DNA of 13,071 bases from Desulfobacteraceae bacterium (GCA_022712835.1 JAFLJU010000158.1:1-13071); one strand, 5' to 3'; shown: positions 1-8,180, numbered from the stretch's first letter. Numbers and translations are program-made. The notes: generated from the sequence alone by a model not told the origin.

Positions 1-164
1 TGAACTTGGCTTCTAAACGGATTCTTGTCTTTTTTTCCATTGCCCTGAACATCGGATTCTTTATCCGGGATATAGATCATTCTTTCCTGTGAGAAACAGG
101 CCCGGACAATATACAGGGCCAGATTGCCAAGCCCAACCTCATCATCAAGTATTGCAATAAAAAA
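1..164 (-). pseudogene. IS91-type transposase relic, running off the left edge
   Basis: Read on the minus strand from about 164 down to the window edge, one frame is open for some 54 codons and contains NLALYIVRACFSQERM followed by IYIPDK. This closely resembles the segment [N]LA-YIIRA-FSQERM-Y that I recognise from IS91-family (Y2-type) transposases, where it precedes a K-DGK--K-FDALEWLA stretch. Here the following residues (GNGKKDKN...) look like a drifted version of that stretch, perhaps with a small frameshift. The frame has an in-frame stop upstream at 186-188 and no convincing start, so only an internal piece of the protein is left in the window. It lies back to back with polB, about 45 bp from the polB start. 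The left continuation is not visible, so how much of the element survives is unknown. The family call rests on motif memory, not on a search. Confidence 0.55.
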
Positions 165-209
165 ATGCAAGGTTTGTCTTTTTCCTTATCAACTGGTATT
201 GAAAACAAA

Positions 210-1859
210 ATGGTTTTTTACAAGGGATACATACTCACACGGGATTATATAGAGGTCCGAGGCAACCATCGTCTCCGCTATGCCGGGATCTGTGACCAGG
301 GCCCCTTTGAGATCATTATTGCCAAGAATCGGCCCCTGTTTTTCATTGAACGAGATACGCTTCTCCCGGATCTTTTTTTCGGGTTTGAACGTAGACAAGT
401 AAATCTTACTTCTTTTGATGGAAAGCCTGTGGATGCTCTGTATTTTAAGAGTCAGAATCTCTTGTACAAAGCCCGAAAAATACTTCAGAACAATGGAATC
501 AAGACCTTTGAATCGGATTTGCGTCCCGAGGAACGATTTTTAATGGAACGTTTTATCCAGGGGGGGGGTGAGTTTCAAGGGCCCTGTCATTCTAACGGCA
601 AAATTTTAAAATTCATGGACCCCAGGATTCGCAAGGCCGAGGTTCATCCTTGTTTTTCAGTTCTTTCCCTGGACATAGAAACCGGGCAAAGAGGAGAGCT
701 ATACTCCATTGCCGTTCATTTTAGGGGGCAGGTTTTTGAAAAGATTGTTTCCAAAAACCTGGATGAAAAATCCTTTGGAAAAAAGATCAAAACCGGCATT
801 GTCCTGATGAAGGATGACACAGCGCCCCAAAAACAAGCAGGGGGTTCCAAGAAAGTTCCCAGGACAGATGGAAAGCTTCTCCCTGGATATGATCATGAAA
901 TTATGTCCAATGGCGGCAAGCTTTTTCGCATGTCTTGTGAAAAAGAGATGCTTATAGCCTTCCTCGACATCATGAATCTTTTGGACCCCGATATTATCAT
1001 CGGCTGGCATGTCATCGGCTTTGATCTTGTTTTTCTTGCAAAAAAATACCAGGCCTGGGGGCTGAACTTTTCACTGGGAAGGGATGCTGGGCCACCTGAA
1101 ATCAGAGAAACCAAGAAAGGGAGATTCTCTGCCAACATTAATGGAAGAATAGTCATTGACGGGCCACCCGCCCTGAGGAATACCTTTTACTCATTTGAGA
1201 ATTTTCGACTGGAAACCGTGGCAACTAAACTTTTGGGAACTGGAAAAGATATTGGAGAAAAAGGAGATAAGGTTGCAGAAATAGAACGCAGATTTCAGGA
1301 AGATAAAAAGGGACTGGCCCATTATAATCTCATGGATTGCATTCTGGTTTCTGATATTTTCGAGAAGACCGGCCTGATTGATCTGACGTTTAAGCGGGCC
1401 GTGATCAGTGGACTTTCCATGGACCGAGTCGGAATGTCTGTGGCAGCATTTGACCATTTTATGCTTCCCAGGATTCATCGCAAGGGATTGGTTGCCCCCA
1501 ATGTCCAGGATATTGAAAGCCAGGGGCATAGCTCCGGGGGATGGGTGTTTGCAAAAAATCCGGGGTTTTATGAACATATTGCAGTTTTTGATTTTAAAAG
1601 CCTTTATCCTTCCATTATCCAAACCTTTAAAATAGATCCCCTGTCACGGCTTAAGGCTGATATCCAACCCCTCAATACGCCTGTAAACATTTCCTTTTCA
1701 CGGCAAATACATGTGCTGCCCGATTTTATTACAACTCTTTTGGATAAAAGAGACCAGGCAAAAAAAGTGGGTGATCCCCACCTTTCCCAGGCCATAAAAA
1801 TCCTGATGAACAGCTTCTATGGCGTTATGGGAACACCGGTACGGGCCAGTGGATATTGA
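210..1859 (+). pseudogene. polB: DNA polymerase II (family B), N-terminal part of a broken gene
   Basis: This part encodes the N-terminal domain, the 3'-5' exonuclease and the start of the palm of DNA polymerase II, an SOS/repair family-B polymerase. From ATG 210 the protein starts MVFYKGYILTRDY, matching the usual PolB N-terminus (GFILTR...); an in-frame ATG at 165 would add 15 unrelated residues. Visible motifs are LRPEERFLMERFI (about 105-116), Exo I DIE (155-157), Exo II IIGWHVIGFDL (264-273, with His where Asn is usual), Exo III YNLMD (372-376), polymerase motif A DFKSLYPSII (461-470) and motif B KILMNSFYGVMG (530-541). Right after motif B the frame runs into RASGY and a TGA stop. The protein continues in another frame from about 1835, with about 14 residues missing. 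No strong Shine-Dalgarno sequence is seen. A G9 run (560-568) lies within the frame. Either a true pseudogene or an assembly error. Confidence 0.85.
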
Positions 1860-2602
1860 AAACAACCCGGGATTTTCTTGAACAGCAAGGTTACACAGTT
1901 ATATACGGGGATACGGATTCGGTATTTGTGCAGCTTAAAGACACTCAATTATCAGATTGTGACGGTATGGCCAAAAAACTGGCCATCAAAATTAATGAAT
2001 TTTTGACCAAAAAACTGACCGATGAGTTCGACCTTACCTCCCATCTGGAAATTGAATTTGAAAAACACTTTACCCGTTTTTTCCTCCCTGCCATCCGCGG
2101 CGGGGGAGATGGGGCCAAGAAACGGTATGTCGGGCTGGTGAAGAAAAACAATAAAGAAAACTTGGTATTTACCGGCCTTGAATTTGTCCGATCCGATTGG
2201 ACGCGGTTCGCAAAACAATTTCAATATGAGCTGTTTCATAGAATTTTCCATGACCAGGAGGTAGATGAGTGGATCAGGCAAATCGTTTCAGAGGTGAAAA
2301 ACCATGTCCATGATGATGATCTGGTCTATAAGAAACGTTTGACCAAATCACCCAAGGACTATATCAAAATAGTCCCTCCCCATGTGAAGGCCGCGCTTCT
2401 TTTAAAAGGAAAAGGGGATACTAGGGAGATTTATTACGTCATGACACTGAGGGGCCCCATGCCCATTGATCTGCCCCATGATGACCTTGATTACAATCAT
2501 TATATTCAAAAGCAATTAAGGCCCATTGCAGATGCCGCGCTCTTGTCTCTTGACCAGAGTTTCACCCAAATCATGGGAGGGCGTCAAATGACGCTCTTTT
2601 AA
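1856..2602 (+). pseudogene. polB: DNA polymerase II, C-terminal part in the shifted frame
   Basis: This is the C-terminal palm and thumb of the same polymerase. Homologous sequence starts a little upstream of the nominal TTG at 1856: in this frame positions 1835-1855 read TGTGQWI, followed by LKTTRDFLEQQGY, as in the SIT-RGH-ILR-TRDFLE region of PolB. Catalytic motif C is YGDTDSVFV, and further conserved blocks are KKRYVGL, GLEFVRSDWT and KRL-K---DY. The protein ends GGRQMTLF. The terminal QMTLF matches the beta-clamp binding consensus QLxLF and the E. coli PolB ending QLGLF. Alone this fragment lacks motifs A and B and cannot be a polymerase. No Shine-Dalgarno sequence precedes the TTG, so it is probably not translated independently. 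Its stop lies 6 bp from the stop of the convergent kinase gene. Confidence 0.85.
2577..2600 (+). terminator. Intrinsic terminator inside the end of polB
   Basis: Arms GAGGGCGTCA (2577-2586) and TGACGCTCTT (2589-2598) can pair over about ten positions with two or three G-U pairs. The T-run 2597-2600 overlaps the arm end and runs up to the stop codon. The hairpin therefore lies within the codons for the clamp-binding tail. On the minus strand the same hairpin is not followed by a T-run, so it should not stop the kinase transcript. Confidence 0.55.
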
Positions 2603-2608
2603 TCCAAT

Positions 2609-5422
2609 TCAATAGTGGACCTGCTGGAATGCTTTGGCAAGGCGCTCCCTTGTAACGGGTTTTTCCATGCAGGTTTCATGGCCGGGTTCCAGAAGGGTGG
2701 TGATGGGTTCGGGTGGGGGGCCCGTTGAAAGAAGGATTATTTTTACGCCCAGGGACAGGGAAATGGCCTTGGATTTTTCCCATTGTCTGATCTTTTCCAT
2801 TATCTGGTGGCCCTCAAGACCCGGCATCTCAATGTCCAGGAAGATCAAATGATAGGGGTCTTTTTCATTATGGGCCCTTACAAATGCATTCAGGGCCTCC
2901 AACCCATTGATGGCTACGTCACATTCCCCATATTTGGAAAGCAGTGTTTGGGATTTTTTTCTTGAATCAAACCCGGCATCCGCAATTAAAAACTTCATGT
3001 ATAGATTTTTTACAGAATAGGTCACCATGAAATTCTGGAGGCGTTCGCAAACATCGGACAATCCTGTGAATTCCTTTTTAATCAATTGGTCATTCCCCGC
3101 TAAAACCGCTCGTTCAAGGCTGAAGGCAGCATCCATGATGGGTTTGGACGAAAGGTTCTTTATCGAATCCCTGAAGTTTGAAAGGGTATCTTTTATGGCG
3201 GGAAACGCTTTTATCTCCATCTGTGTTTTGATCTGGGTTAAGATCTGAGTATAGGTGTCGCAAAAGGTATCAAAGCATTCTTTAATTAAATGCTTATTGC
3301 CGCCCATTGTCTGGATAAGCTCATCCAGATTGATGATCTGGCTTTTGTCCGGTATGGTTTGGGGGGGGGCGTTTGTGGACATGGAATGGAGGATGGCATC
3401 CTCCAGGGCTTTTCGTTTAATGGGCTTGGTGATATAATTGTCCATTCCCGATGCCAGGAATCGTTCCCTGTCTCCCTTCATGGCATTGGCGGTCAGGGCG
3501 ATGATGGGGATATGGGGGGTGGGTGCCGGTAAATTGTTTTCCAGTTCCCGGATGGCCCGGGTGGCTTCAAGTCCGTCCAGGACAGGCATCTGTCCATCCA
3601 TGAGGATCAGGTGAAAGCTGCCTGTCTGATACTGGTTGACGGCTTCCTCCCCGTTCTGGGCAATGGAGACGTTGTGCCCCAGTTTTTTTAACATGTTGGT
3701 AGCCACCTTCTGGTTCATTTTATTGTCTTCTGCCAGAAGAATATTCAGAGTGGCATTTGCCAGGTCGGAAGTAGCTTTTGGTTCTTCCAGGCTGAACCGG
3801 GTGCTTAAGGTCTGCTGGGCAAGTTCCAACCCATGGGCCTGGGCCAGGCAGTCCAGTACATGATTTTTGTAGACCGGTTTCGCCAACTGGGTTTTAAACC
3901 CGGCCGCAAAAAATGCTTCCTGCTTCAGGCGTTTGGTCGTATAGCCCATTGAGATCAATTTTGGGGGGACAATGTTCTCATTTCCCATAATCATTTTGGC
4001 CGTGGCAAAGCCGTCCAATCCTGGCATTTCCAGGTCTATAAAAACTGTATTGAAAGGGGAACTCTCCAATTGGGCATCCATGAGTTTTTCAATGGCCATG
4101 GTATGGTTTTGGGCATGATCTGCGGTGCAGCCAAAGGAACGAAGATGCTGGGTCAGTGTCTTTCGACAGGAATCCGTATCATCCACCACCAGGCATTTCA
4201 GGGTTTTGATCTTGTCGGGGATCTGCCTTGGTTTGTGCCGGGCACTGGCTTGTTTTCGAAAAGAAGAGGTGAACCAGAAGGTGGAGCCCTCTCCCAGGCG
4301 ACTTTTAACCCCGATTTCCCCCCCCATTAATTCTGCAAGCTGCTTGGAGATGGTGAGGCCAAGTCCGGTGCCCCCGTATTTACGGGTGGTGGATGCATCC
4401 ACCTGGGAAAAGGATTGAAACAGTTTTTTGGTCTGTTCCATGGAGATGCCGATACCCGTATCAATGATTTCAAATCGCAGCATGACTTTTCTCGGGCTTT
4501 CCGAGACAAGAGAAACCTTGAGCAGCACTTCTCCCTTGTCCACAAATTTGATGGCATTGCCAGCAAGGTTGATGATGATTTGCCTTAGCCGGGTGGGGTC
4601 TCCTTTTAAAAAAATGGGGACATTCTCTTCGATCATACAGATAAATTCAATACTTTTTTCCCTGGCCTTGGTTGCCATGATCTGTCCGATATCGTGGAGT
4701 TCGCGGCCCAGATCAACGTCAATGGTTTCAATCTCCATTTTACCGGCTTCAACTTTTGAAAAATCAAGGATGTCGTTGATGATGGTCAGCAACGCTTCTG
4801 CGCTGTTGCGGATGGCATCGGCATACTCTGTTTGCTCCGGGGAAAGTGTGGTTTCACATAAAATATCCGTCATGCCGATGACCCCGTTCATGGGGGTTCG
4901 GATCTCATGGCTCATGTTGGCAAGAAAGGCACTTTTGGCGATATTGGCGGCTTCCGCTTCCTCCTTTGCCTGCTTTAAAGAAAAGGTTTGTTTCTCTATT
5001 TGGTTTTCAAGATATCGTTGGGATACCTGGCGCTGGAGATGAACTGATATCCTTGCGATGAGCAGTTCCCGTATGAATGGTTTGGCAATAAAATCGCTGG
5101 CTCCTGCTTTGAAAATAAGGGATTCTGTTGTCTGGTTGGCCTGGGATGTCAGGAAAATTACCGGGATGGATTTGAGCGCTTCATCGGCATTTATTTTTTT
5201 GCAGAGGGTTTCTCCATCCATGTTGGGCATATTAAGGTCTGTCAGAACAATATCAATTTCCGGGGCATCCTTGTGTTGTAGTAATTCAAGGGCCTGGACC
5301 CCATCATTGGCGGTGAACACCTTAAACCCTTCAGCTCCCAGTGCTTTTCGGACCGTCATCCGGATAAGATCGGAGTCGTCCACTACAAGAATTGAAGGTG
5401 TGTCTGATAGTTCCAATGTCAT
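2609..5422 (-). CDS. Cytoplasmic hybrid sensor histidine kinase with four receiver domains
   Basis: A 937-residue multi-step phosphorelay kinase without membrane segments. Domains from ATG 5422: REC1 about 10-125 (acidic D15/D16, phospho-Asp D62, K114); a coiled-coil linker 130-165; HisKA with [10 protein letters not shown] (His172); HATPase with N-box N285/N289, DTGIGI 321-326 and GGTGLGL 350-356; REC2 about 408-530 (D463, K515); REC3 about 558-680 (LMDGQMP, D609, K666); an HPt-like helical segment about 698-800; REC4 about 808-935 (D863, K921). In the HPt-like part the site expected to read H-[ST]-LKG is KDTLSN (744-749), so the phospho-His is missing. REC4 has only one of the two N-terminal acidic residues (IADAG). 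The first receiver and the lack of a periplasmic sensor suggest input from another kinase. The start is ambiguous: GAGGT (5428-5424) lies 1 nt from this ATG but 7 nt from a TTG at 5416. An upstream ATG at 5518 overlaps the probable promoter. No ligand can be inferred. Confidence 0.9.
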   Translation of the reverse strand: MTLELSDTPSILVVDDSDLIRMTVRKALGAEGFKVFTANDGVQALELLQHKDAPEIDIVLTDLNMPNMDGETLCKKINADEALKSIPVIFLTSQANQTTESLIFKAGASDFIAKPFIRELLIARISVHLQRQVSQRYLENQIEKQTFSLKQAKEEAEAANIAKSAFLANMSHEIRTPMNGVIGMTDILCETTLSPEQTEYADAIRNSAEALLTIINDILDFSKVEAGKMEIETIDVDLGRELHDIGQIMATKAREKSIEFICMIEENVPIFLKGDPTRLRQIIINLAGNAIKFVDKGEVLLKVSLVSESPRKVMLRFEIIDTGIGISMEQTKKLFQSFSQVDASTTRKYGGTGLGLTISKQLAELMGGEIGVKSRLGEGSTFWFTSSFRKQASARHKPRQIPDKIKTLKCLVVDDTDSCRKTLTQHLRSFGCTADHAQNHTMAIEKLMDAQLESSPFNTVFIDLEMPGLDGFATAKMIMGNENIVPPKLISMGYTTKRLKQEAFFAAGFKTQLAKPVYKNHVLDCLAQAHGLELAQQTLSTRFSLEEPKATSDLANATLNILLAEDNKMNQKVATNMLKKLGHNVSIAQNGEEAVNQYQTGSFHLILMDGQMPVLDGLEATRAIRELENNLPAPTPHIPIIALTANAMKGDRERFLASGMDNYITKPIKRKALEDAILHSMSTNAPPQTIPDKSQIINLDELIQTMGGNKHLIKECFDTFCDTYTQILTQIKTQMEIKAFPAIKDTLSNFRDSIKNLSSKPIMDAAFSLERAVLAGNDQLIKKEFTGLSDVCERLQNFMVTYSVKNLYMKFLIADAGFDSRKKSQTLLSKYGECDVAINGLEALNAFVRAHNEKDPYHLIFLDIEMPGLEGHQIMEKIRQWEKSKAISLSLGVKIILLSTGPPPEPITTLLEPGHETCMEKPVTRERLAKAFQQVHY

Positions 5423-5489
5423 TACCTCAAGTTTGGAGTACCCTTCTGTGGGAAAATATAATATTGAAATACATACAATAATAGGGGAG

Positions 5490-5518
5490 ATCGTATCAAA
5501 TCCCGGCTGGGGCGTCAA
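5490..5518 (-). promoter_or_regulatory. Candidate sigma-70 promoter of the hybrid kinase
   Basis: On the minus strand TTGACG (5518-5513) is followed after 17 nt by TACGAT (5495-5490). This gives a leader of about 60 nt before the ATG at 5422. It is a match to consensus only; the upstream ATG at 5518 would lie inside this promoter and is therefore disfavoured. Confidence 0.35.
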
Positions 5519-5540
5519 TGTTCATTGGAGATAAACAATG

Positions 5541-5653
5541 GCATCTGGTGTGTCATGGCTGTACGAATTTTGCCTGCCTGGGCAGATGCAGGGGGGGGGG
5601 TGGTTCCAAGGCTATCGTTTACGATAGATATGTCTGGACAACAATCCAGATAT
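5541..5653. repeat. Cluster of inverted repeats between the kinase and fadD genes
   Basis: Three inverted repeats lie within about 110 bp. GCATCTG (5541-5547) pairs with CAGATGC (5583-5589). CTATCG/CGATAG form the 16-bp CTATCGTTTACGATAG (5612-5627). TCTGGA/TCCAGA (5633-5650) can be extended outward to 5630-5653 through one G-T pair. A G10 run (5591-5600) lies between the first two. The 16-bp element has the size and symmetry of a dimeric regulator site, but none of them overlaps the fadD promoter candidate at 5707. No protein-coding frame in 5523-5861 looks real. Confidence 0.5.
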
Positions 5654-5706
5654 TGGGTGCCGCCTTTATCAAAATAGGGAAAATGTATATTTTATCTGTC
5701 TGCCCG

Positions 5707-5735
5707 TTGACAGCCATCCAATTATATATAAGAAT
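5707..5735 (+). promoter_or_regulatory. Candidate sigma-70 promoter of the acyl-CoA ligase gene
   Basis: A perfect TTGACA (5707-5712) is followed by an AT-rich stretch. The best -10 by sequence is TATAAG (5727-5732) at a short 14-nt spacing; AAGAAT (5730-5735) gives a 17-nt spacing with a poorer match. The expected leader is about 120 nt. The -35 is good and the -10 uncertain. Confidence 0.35.
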
Positions 5736-5861
5736 CCTTTTTCCGGCAGAGTTCAAAAAAATAAAGATGGAATACATACATTTAACCCGGTATTCGGCTG
5801 GTACAAACAAAGTTTTGAAATTACTTTGTTCCCGAGTACCTGAATAAAAAGGAGAAAAAAG

Positions 5862-7601
5862 ATGAATGAGACAATCTGGGAAACCCCGTTTTGGCCCAAA
5901 GGTGTAGCACGTACTGTCCCTGACTATCATTTTCCTGTGTTCAAATTTTTGGATGATGCTGCCCTAAATTATCCCGATAATGTCTTTACCATTTTTAACG
6001 GGGCCACAAAAACCTTTGCCCAGGTAAAGGATACCGCCGACAGGATTGCCAACTTTCTTGCGGGAAAAGGCATTAAAAAGGGCGATAAGGTGGCGATTTT
6101 TTTGCCTAATCTGCCGCATTTTCCCGAAATTTTGTTTGGAATTCTTAAGGCCGGTGCGGTATGTGTGAATTGTAACCCGGTTTACACGGCAACTGAGCTC
6201 AATTATCAGCTCAAGGATTCAGAGTCCAAAATGGTGTTTTGCATGGACCATCCCCTTTTCTATGCGAACACGGTGAATGCCATTAAAGATACCCAGGTCG
6301 AAACCGTGGTTATCTGCAATATCAAATCCTATCTGCCGAAAGTTAAGGCTCTTTTGGGCGGGCTGCTGGGGAAAATCCCCAAAGCGGATTTCCATGAAGA
6401 AGGACACTTGATGTTTGATGAGGTTGTTGGCGCCGCAATTCCCTCTCCCCCATCCGTTGAGATCAATCCGGAAGAAGATACTGCCGTTATGCTCTATACC
6501 GGCGGAACCACCGGAGTCCCCAAGGGGGCGGAACTCAGTCATACCAACTTTACCTATGATGTAATGGGATTGTACGAAAGCGGTAGTTTCCTCCAGGATG
6601 AAGCCAAGGGACTGGAAAAATTGTATACGGGTGGATTTCACACCTTTCTGGGGGTTCTGCCCTGGTACCACAGTTTTGGTATTACCTGCGCCTTGCTTTT
6701 TGCCGCCATGTCGGGCAACAAGCTTGTGTGCATCCCCGACCCCAGGGCGGGGAATCCGCCGTTTACCGAGGTTCTTAAAACGGTTCAAAAACACAAACCC
6801 ACGATTATGCCGGCGGTGCCGACCATTTTTGTGGCCTTTGCCAATCATGCCCATCTTGCGCAGTATGATCTGTCCTCTATAATGGCTTGTTTCTCCGGGG
6901 GGGCACCCTTGCCACCCGAAGTCTGCCGGCAGTTTGAAGAAAAAACCGGGGCCGTTATATTTGAAGGGTATGGCCTGACAGAGACGGCACCGGTGGTCTC
7001 CAGTAACCCCACCAACAGGGAAACAAGAAAAATAGGATCCATCGGGTTTCCATTGCCCGGAACCATGGTAAAAATTATGGGCCTTGACGATGATACAAAG
7101 GAATTGCCCCGGGGAGAAGATGGCGAAATCGCGGTATGCGGACCCCAGGTCATGAAGGGTTATTGGAAAAGACCCGATGCCGATGAAGAGGTTTTCCGAA
7201 TGATTGACGGCGACCGTTATTTTCTCACAGGGGACATCGGTCATATTGATGAAGAGGGCTATATCACCATTACAGATCGTAAAAAAGATATGGTTATTGT
7301 GGGGGGATTTAATGTTTATCCCAGGGATGTTGAAGATATTCTCTATACCAACCCCAAGATAGAGCTTGTTGCAGTGGTGGGGGTTCCCGACGACAAAAGC
7401 GGAGAAGCTGTAAAGGCATTCATAAAATTGAAAGCCGGCCAGAGCGCCACAGTTGAGGAGATACAAGCCTTTTGCAAGGAAAAAATGGCGGGTTACAAAC
7501 GACCCCGGCAGATTGAGTTCCGGGATGAAATTCCCATCTCCAATGTGGGCAAGGTGTTAAGAAGGGTGCTCCGGGACGAGGAGCTTGGGGCGGGAAAATA
7601 A
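5862..7601 (+). CDS. Long-chain acyl-CoA synthetase (AMP-forming, FadD type)
   Basis: A 579-residue member of the adenylate-forming (ANL) family that activates a carboxylic acid, probably a fatty acid, with ATP and CoA through an acyl-AMP intermediate. The motifs are complete and in order: P-loop YTGGTTGVPKG (212-222), PWYHSFG (267-273), SGGAPL (345-350), the adenine-binding YGLTET (370-375), TGD (456-458), the hinge DRKKDMVIVGGFNVYP (472-487) and the catalytic lysine in NVGKVLRR (K564). Length and the NVYPRDVED segment fit FadD-like ligases; chain length cannot be told from the sequence. The start is well supported by AAGGAG at 5849-5854. The gene is monocistronic: a divergent kinase lies upstream and a terminator directly downstream. 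In Desulfobacterota such ligases serve fatty acid breakdown or lipid salvage, acting at the cytoplasmic face of the membrane. Start and frame show nothing odd. Confidence 0.9.
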   Translation: MNETIWETPFWPKGVARTVPDYHFPVFKFLDDAALNYPDNVFTIFNGATKTFAQVKDTADRIANFLAGKGIKKGDKVAIFLPNLPHFPEILFGILKAGAVCVNCNPVYTATELNYQLKDSESKMVFCMDHPLFYANTVNAIKDTQVETVVICNIKSYLPKVKALLGGLLGKIPKADFHEEGHLMFDEVVGAAIPSPPSVEINPEEDTAVMLYTGGTTGVPKGAELSHTNFTYDVMGLYESGSFLQDEAKGLEKLYTGGFHTFLGVLPWYHSFGITCALLFAAMSGNKLVCIPDPRAGNPPFTEVLKTVQKHKPTIMPAVPTIFVAFANHAHLAQYDLSSIMACFSGGAPLPPEVCRQFEEKTGAVIFEGYGLTETAPVVSSNPTNRETRKIGSIGFPLPGTMVKIMGLDDDTKELPRGEDGEIAVCGPQVMKGYWKRPDADEEVFRMIDGDRYFLTGDIGHIDEEGYITITDRKKDMVIVGGFNVYPRDVEDILYTNPKIELVAVVGVPDDKSGEAVKAFIKLKAGQSATVEEIQAFCKEKMAGYKRPRQIEFRDEIPISNVGKVLRRVLRDEELGAGK

Positions 7602-7642
7602 ACACTAAATAAAAAAGATCCTGCCGATAAACGCGCTTTTAC

Positions 7643-7688
7643 GCCCGATATCGCCTCATTTTTTTTGGGGGGGGGTATCGGGCTTTTT
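7643..7688 (+). terminator. Intrinsic terminator of the acyl-CoA ligase gene with a T8G9 loop
   Basis: The arms GCCCGATA (7643-7650) and TATCGGGC (7676-7683) are perfectly complementary and followed by TTTTT (7684-7688), 41 bp after the stop codon. The 25-nt loop is unusual: it contains T8 (7659-7666) directly followed by G9 (7667-7675). Confidence 0.7.
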
Positions 7689-7689
7689 A

Positions 7690-8069
7690 TAGGGGGTGGC
7701 ATCAATTGAATACGGTCTTCTTAACCTGTTTTTTGTTTCTTCAATAGTAGTTCTTTCTACCCTGCCGATGCCTGGAATCCTTTGTCCATCACAGGCACTC
7801 GAACAAAAAGCCTAATAGTCTGCATCATTTCAGGATGATTGTCGGTTCCTGTTAGTCTCCAATTAAACGTAATGGAGTTTTGAATAATTTAATTGTTCCA
7901 TTTTCTATATAGTGGATTTTTTTAAAAAATTTGGCATGCACTTCATCAATAGAAAAAATTTACCCAAAAATTGTTATTTTTCCCATTTTAGCACATTTAT
8001 TTCTCAGTAAAAAATGATTCTAAATTACCGTAAATACTATCAAATACGACCATTGATGCTGGGAAATAT
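7690..8069. other. AT-rich intergenic region without a supported gene
   Basis: About 380 bp between the ligase terminator and the sigma-54 promoter. No frame holds a gene with a start and ribosome binding site. On the minus strand a 34-codon open stretch around 7870-7970 and a shorter one around 7770-7840 look faintly coding but lie in different frames and share no recognisable motif. They could be decayed remnants. This is where an enhancer site for the sigma-54 activator would be expected (roughly 7900-8030), but I see no clear palindrome there. Confidence 0.4.
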
Positions 8070-8085
8070 GGGCACATTTCTTGCT
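8070..8085 (+). promoter_or_regulatory. Sigma-54 (-24/-12) promoter in front of the c-di-GMP riboswitch
   Basis: GGGCAC-ATTTC-TTGCT matches the RpoN consensus TGGCAC-N5-TTGCW at all but one position, with the required 10-nt spacing between the GG (8071-8072) and GC (8083-8084) elements. Counting from the -12 cytosine puts +1 at about 8096, which is where the riboswitch aptamer begins. This agreement of two independent signals raises confidence. The activator is unknown. Confidence 0.65.
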
Positions 8086-8095
8086 TCTTCTGTAT

Positions 8096-8180
8096 AGGTT
8101 TACGACAAAGCCAAACCTGTTGTGAAGCAGGGACGGAAAGCCACGGGTCTGAATGATAACCGGGTGGCCGCTAAGGTGAT
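8096..8180 (+). ncRNA. Cyclic di-GMP-I riboswitch (GEMM-I)
   Basis: This RNA binds c-di-GMP and controls the downstream gene in cis. The conserved core is present in order: AAAGCC then AAACC (8107-8117), a P2 hairpin CCTGTT-GTGA-AGCAGG (8116-8131) closed by a GNRA tetraloop, then GGACGGAAAGCCACGGGTC (8131-8149), and the P3 3' side ACCGGGTGGCC (8159-8169) pairing with CGGGT. The GNRA loop, GGACG-AAAGCC joint and ACGGG/CCGGG stem are the hallmarks of GEMM-I as found in Geobacter and relatives. The outer P1 helix looks weak (TTTA with TAAG), and I cannot fix the 3' boundary. No clear terminator or Shine-Dalgarno sequestering hairpin follows at once, so whether ligand turns the gene on or off cannot be told. 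The next gene start is about 370 nt downstream. Confidence 0.85.

Noticed and set aside
3..92. Plus-strand open stretch that looks like a membrane-protein tail (SKRILVFFSIALNIGFF)
   Set aside because: It is the shadow of the better supported minus-strand transposase relic in the same bases.
5518..5847. A 109-codon frame between the kinase and fadD genes
   Set aside because: There is no Shine-Dalgarno sequence, the composition is not protein-like, and it overlaps inverted repeats and promoters.
6219..7466. A 415-codon minus-strand frame opposite the acyl-CoA ligase gene
   Set aside because: It is an antisense shadow; the plus strand holds a complete enzyme with all motifs.
7770..7990. Minus-strand segments that look weakly coding
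   Set aside because: They sit in different frames with stops between and show no motif I recognise; at best old remnants.
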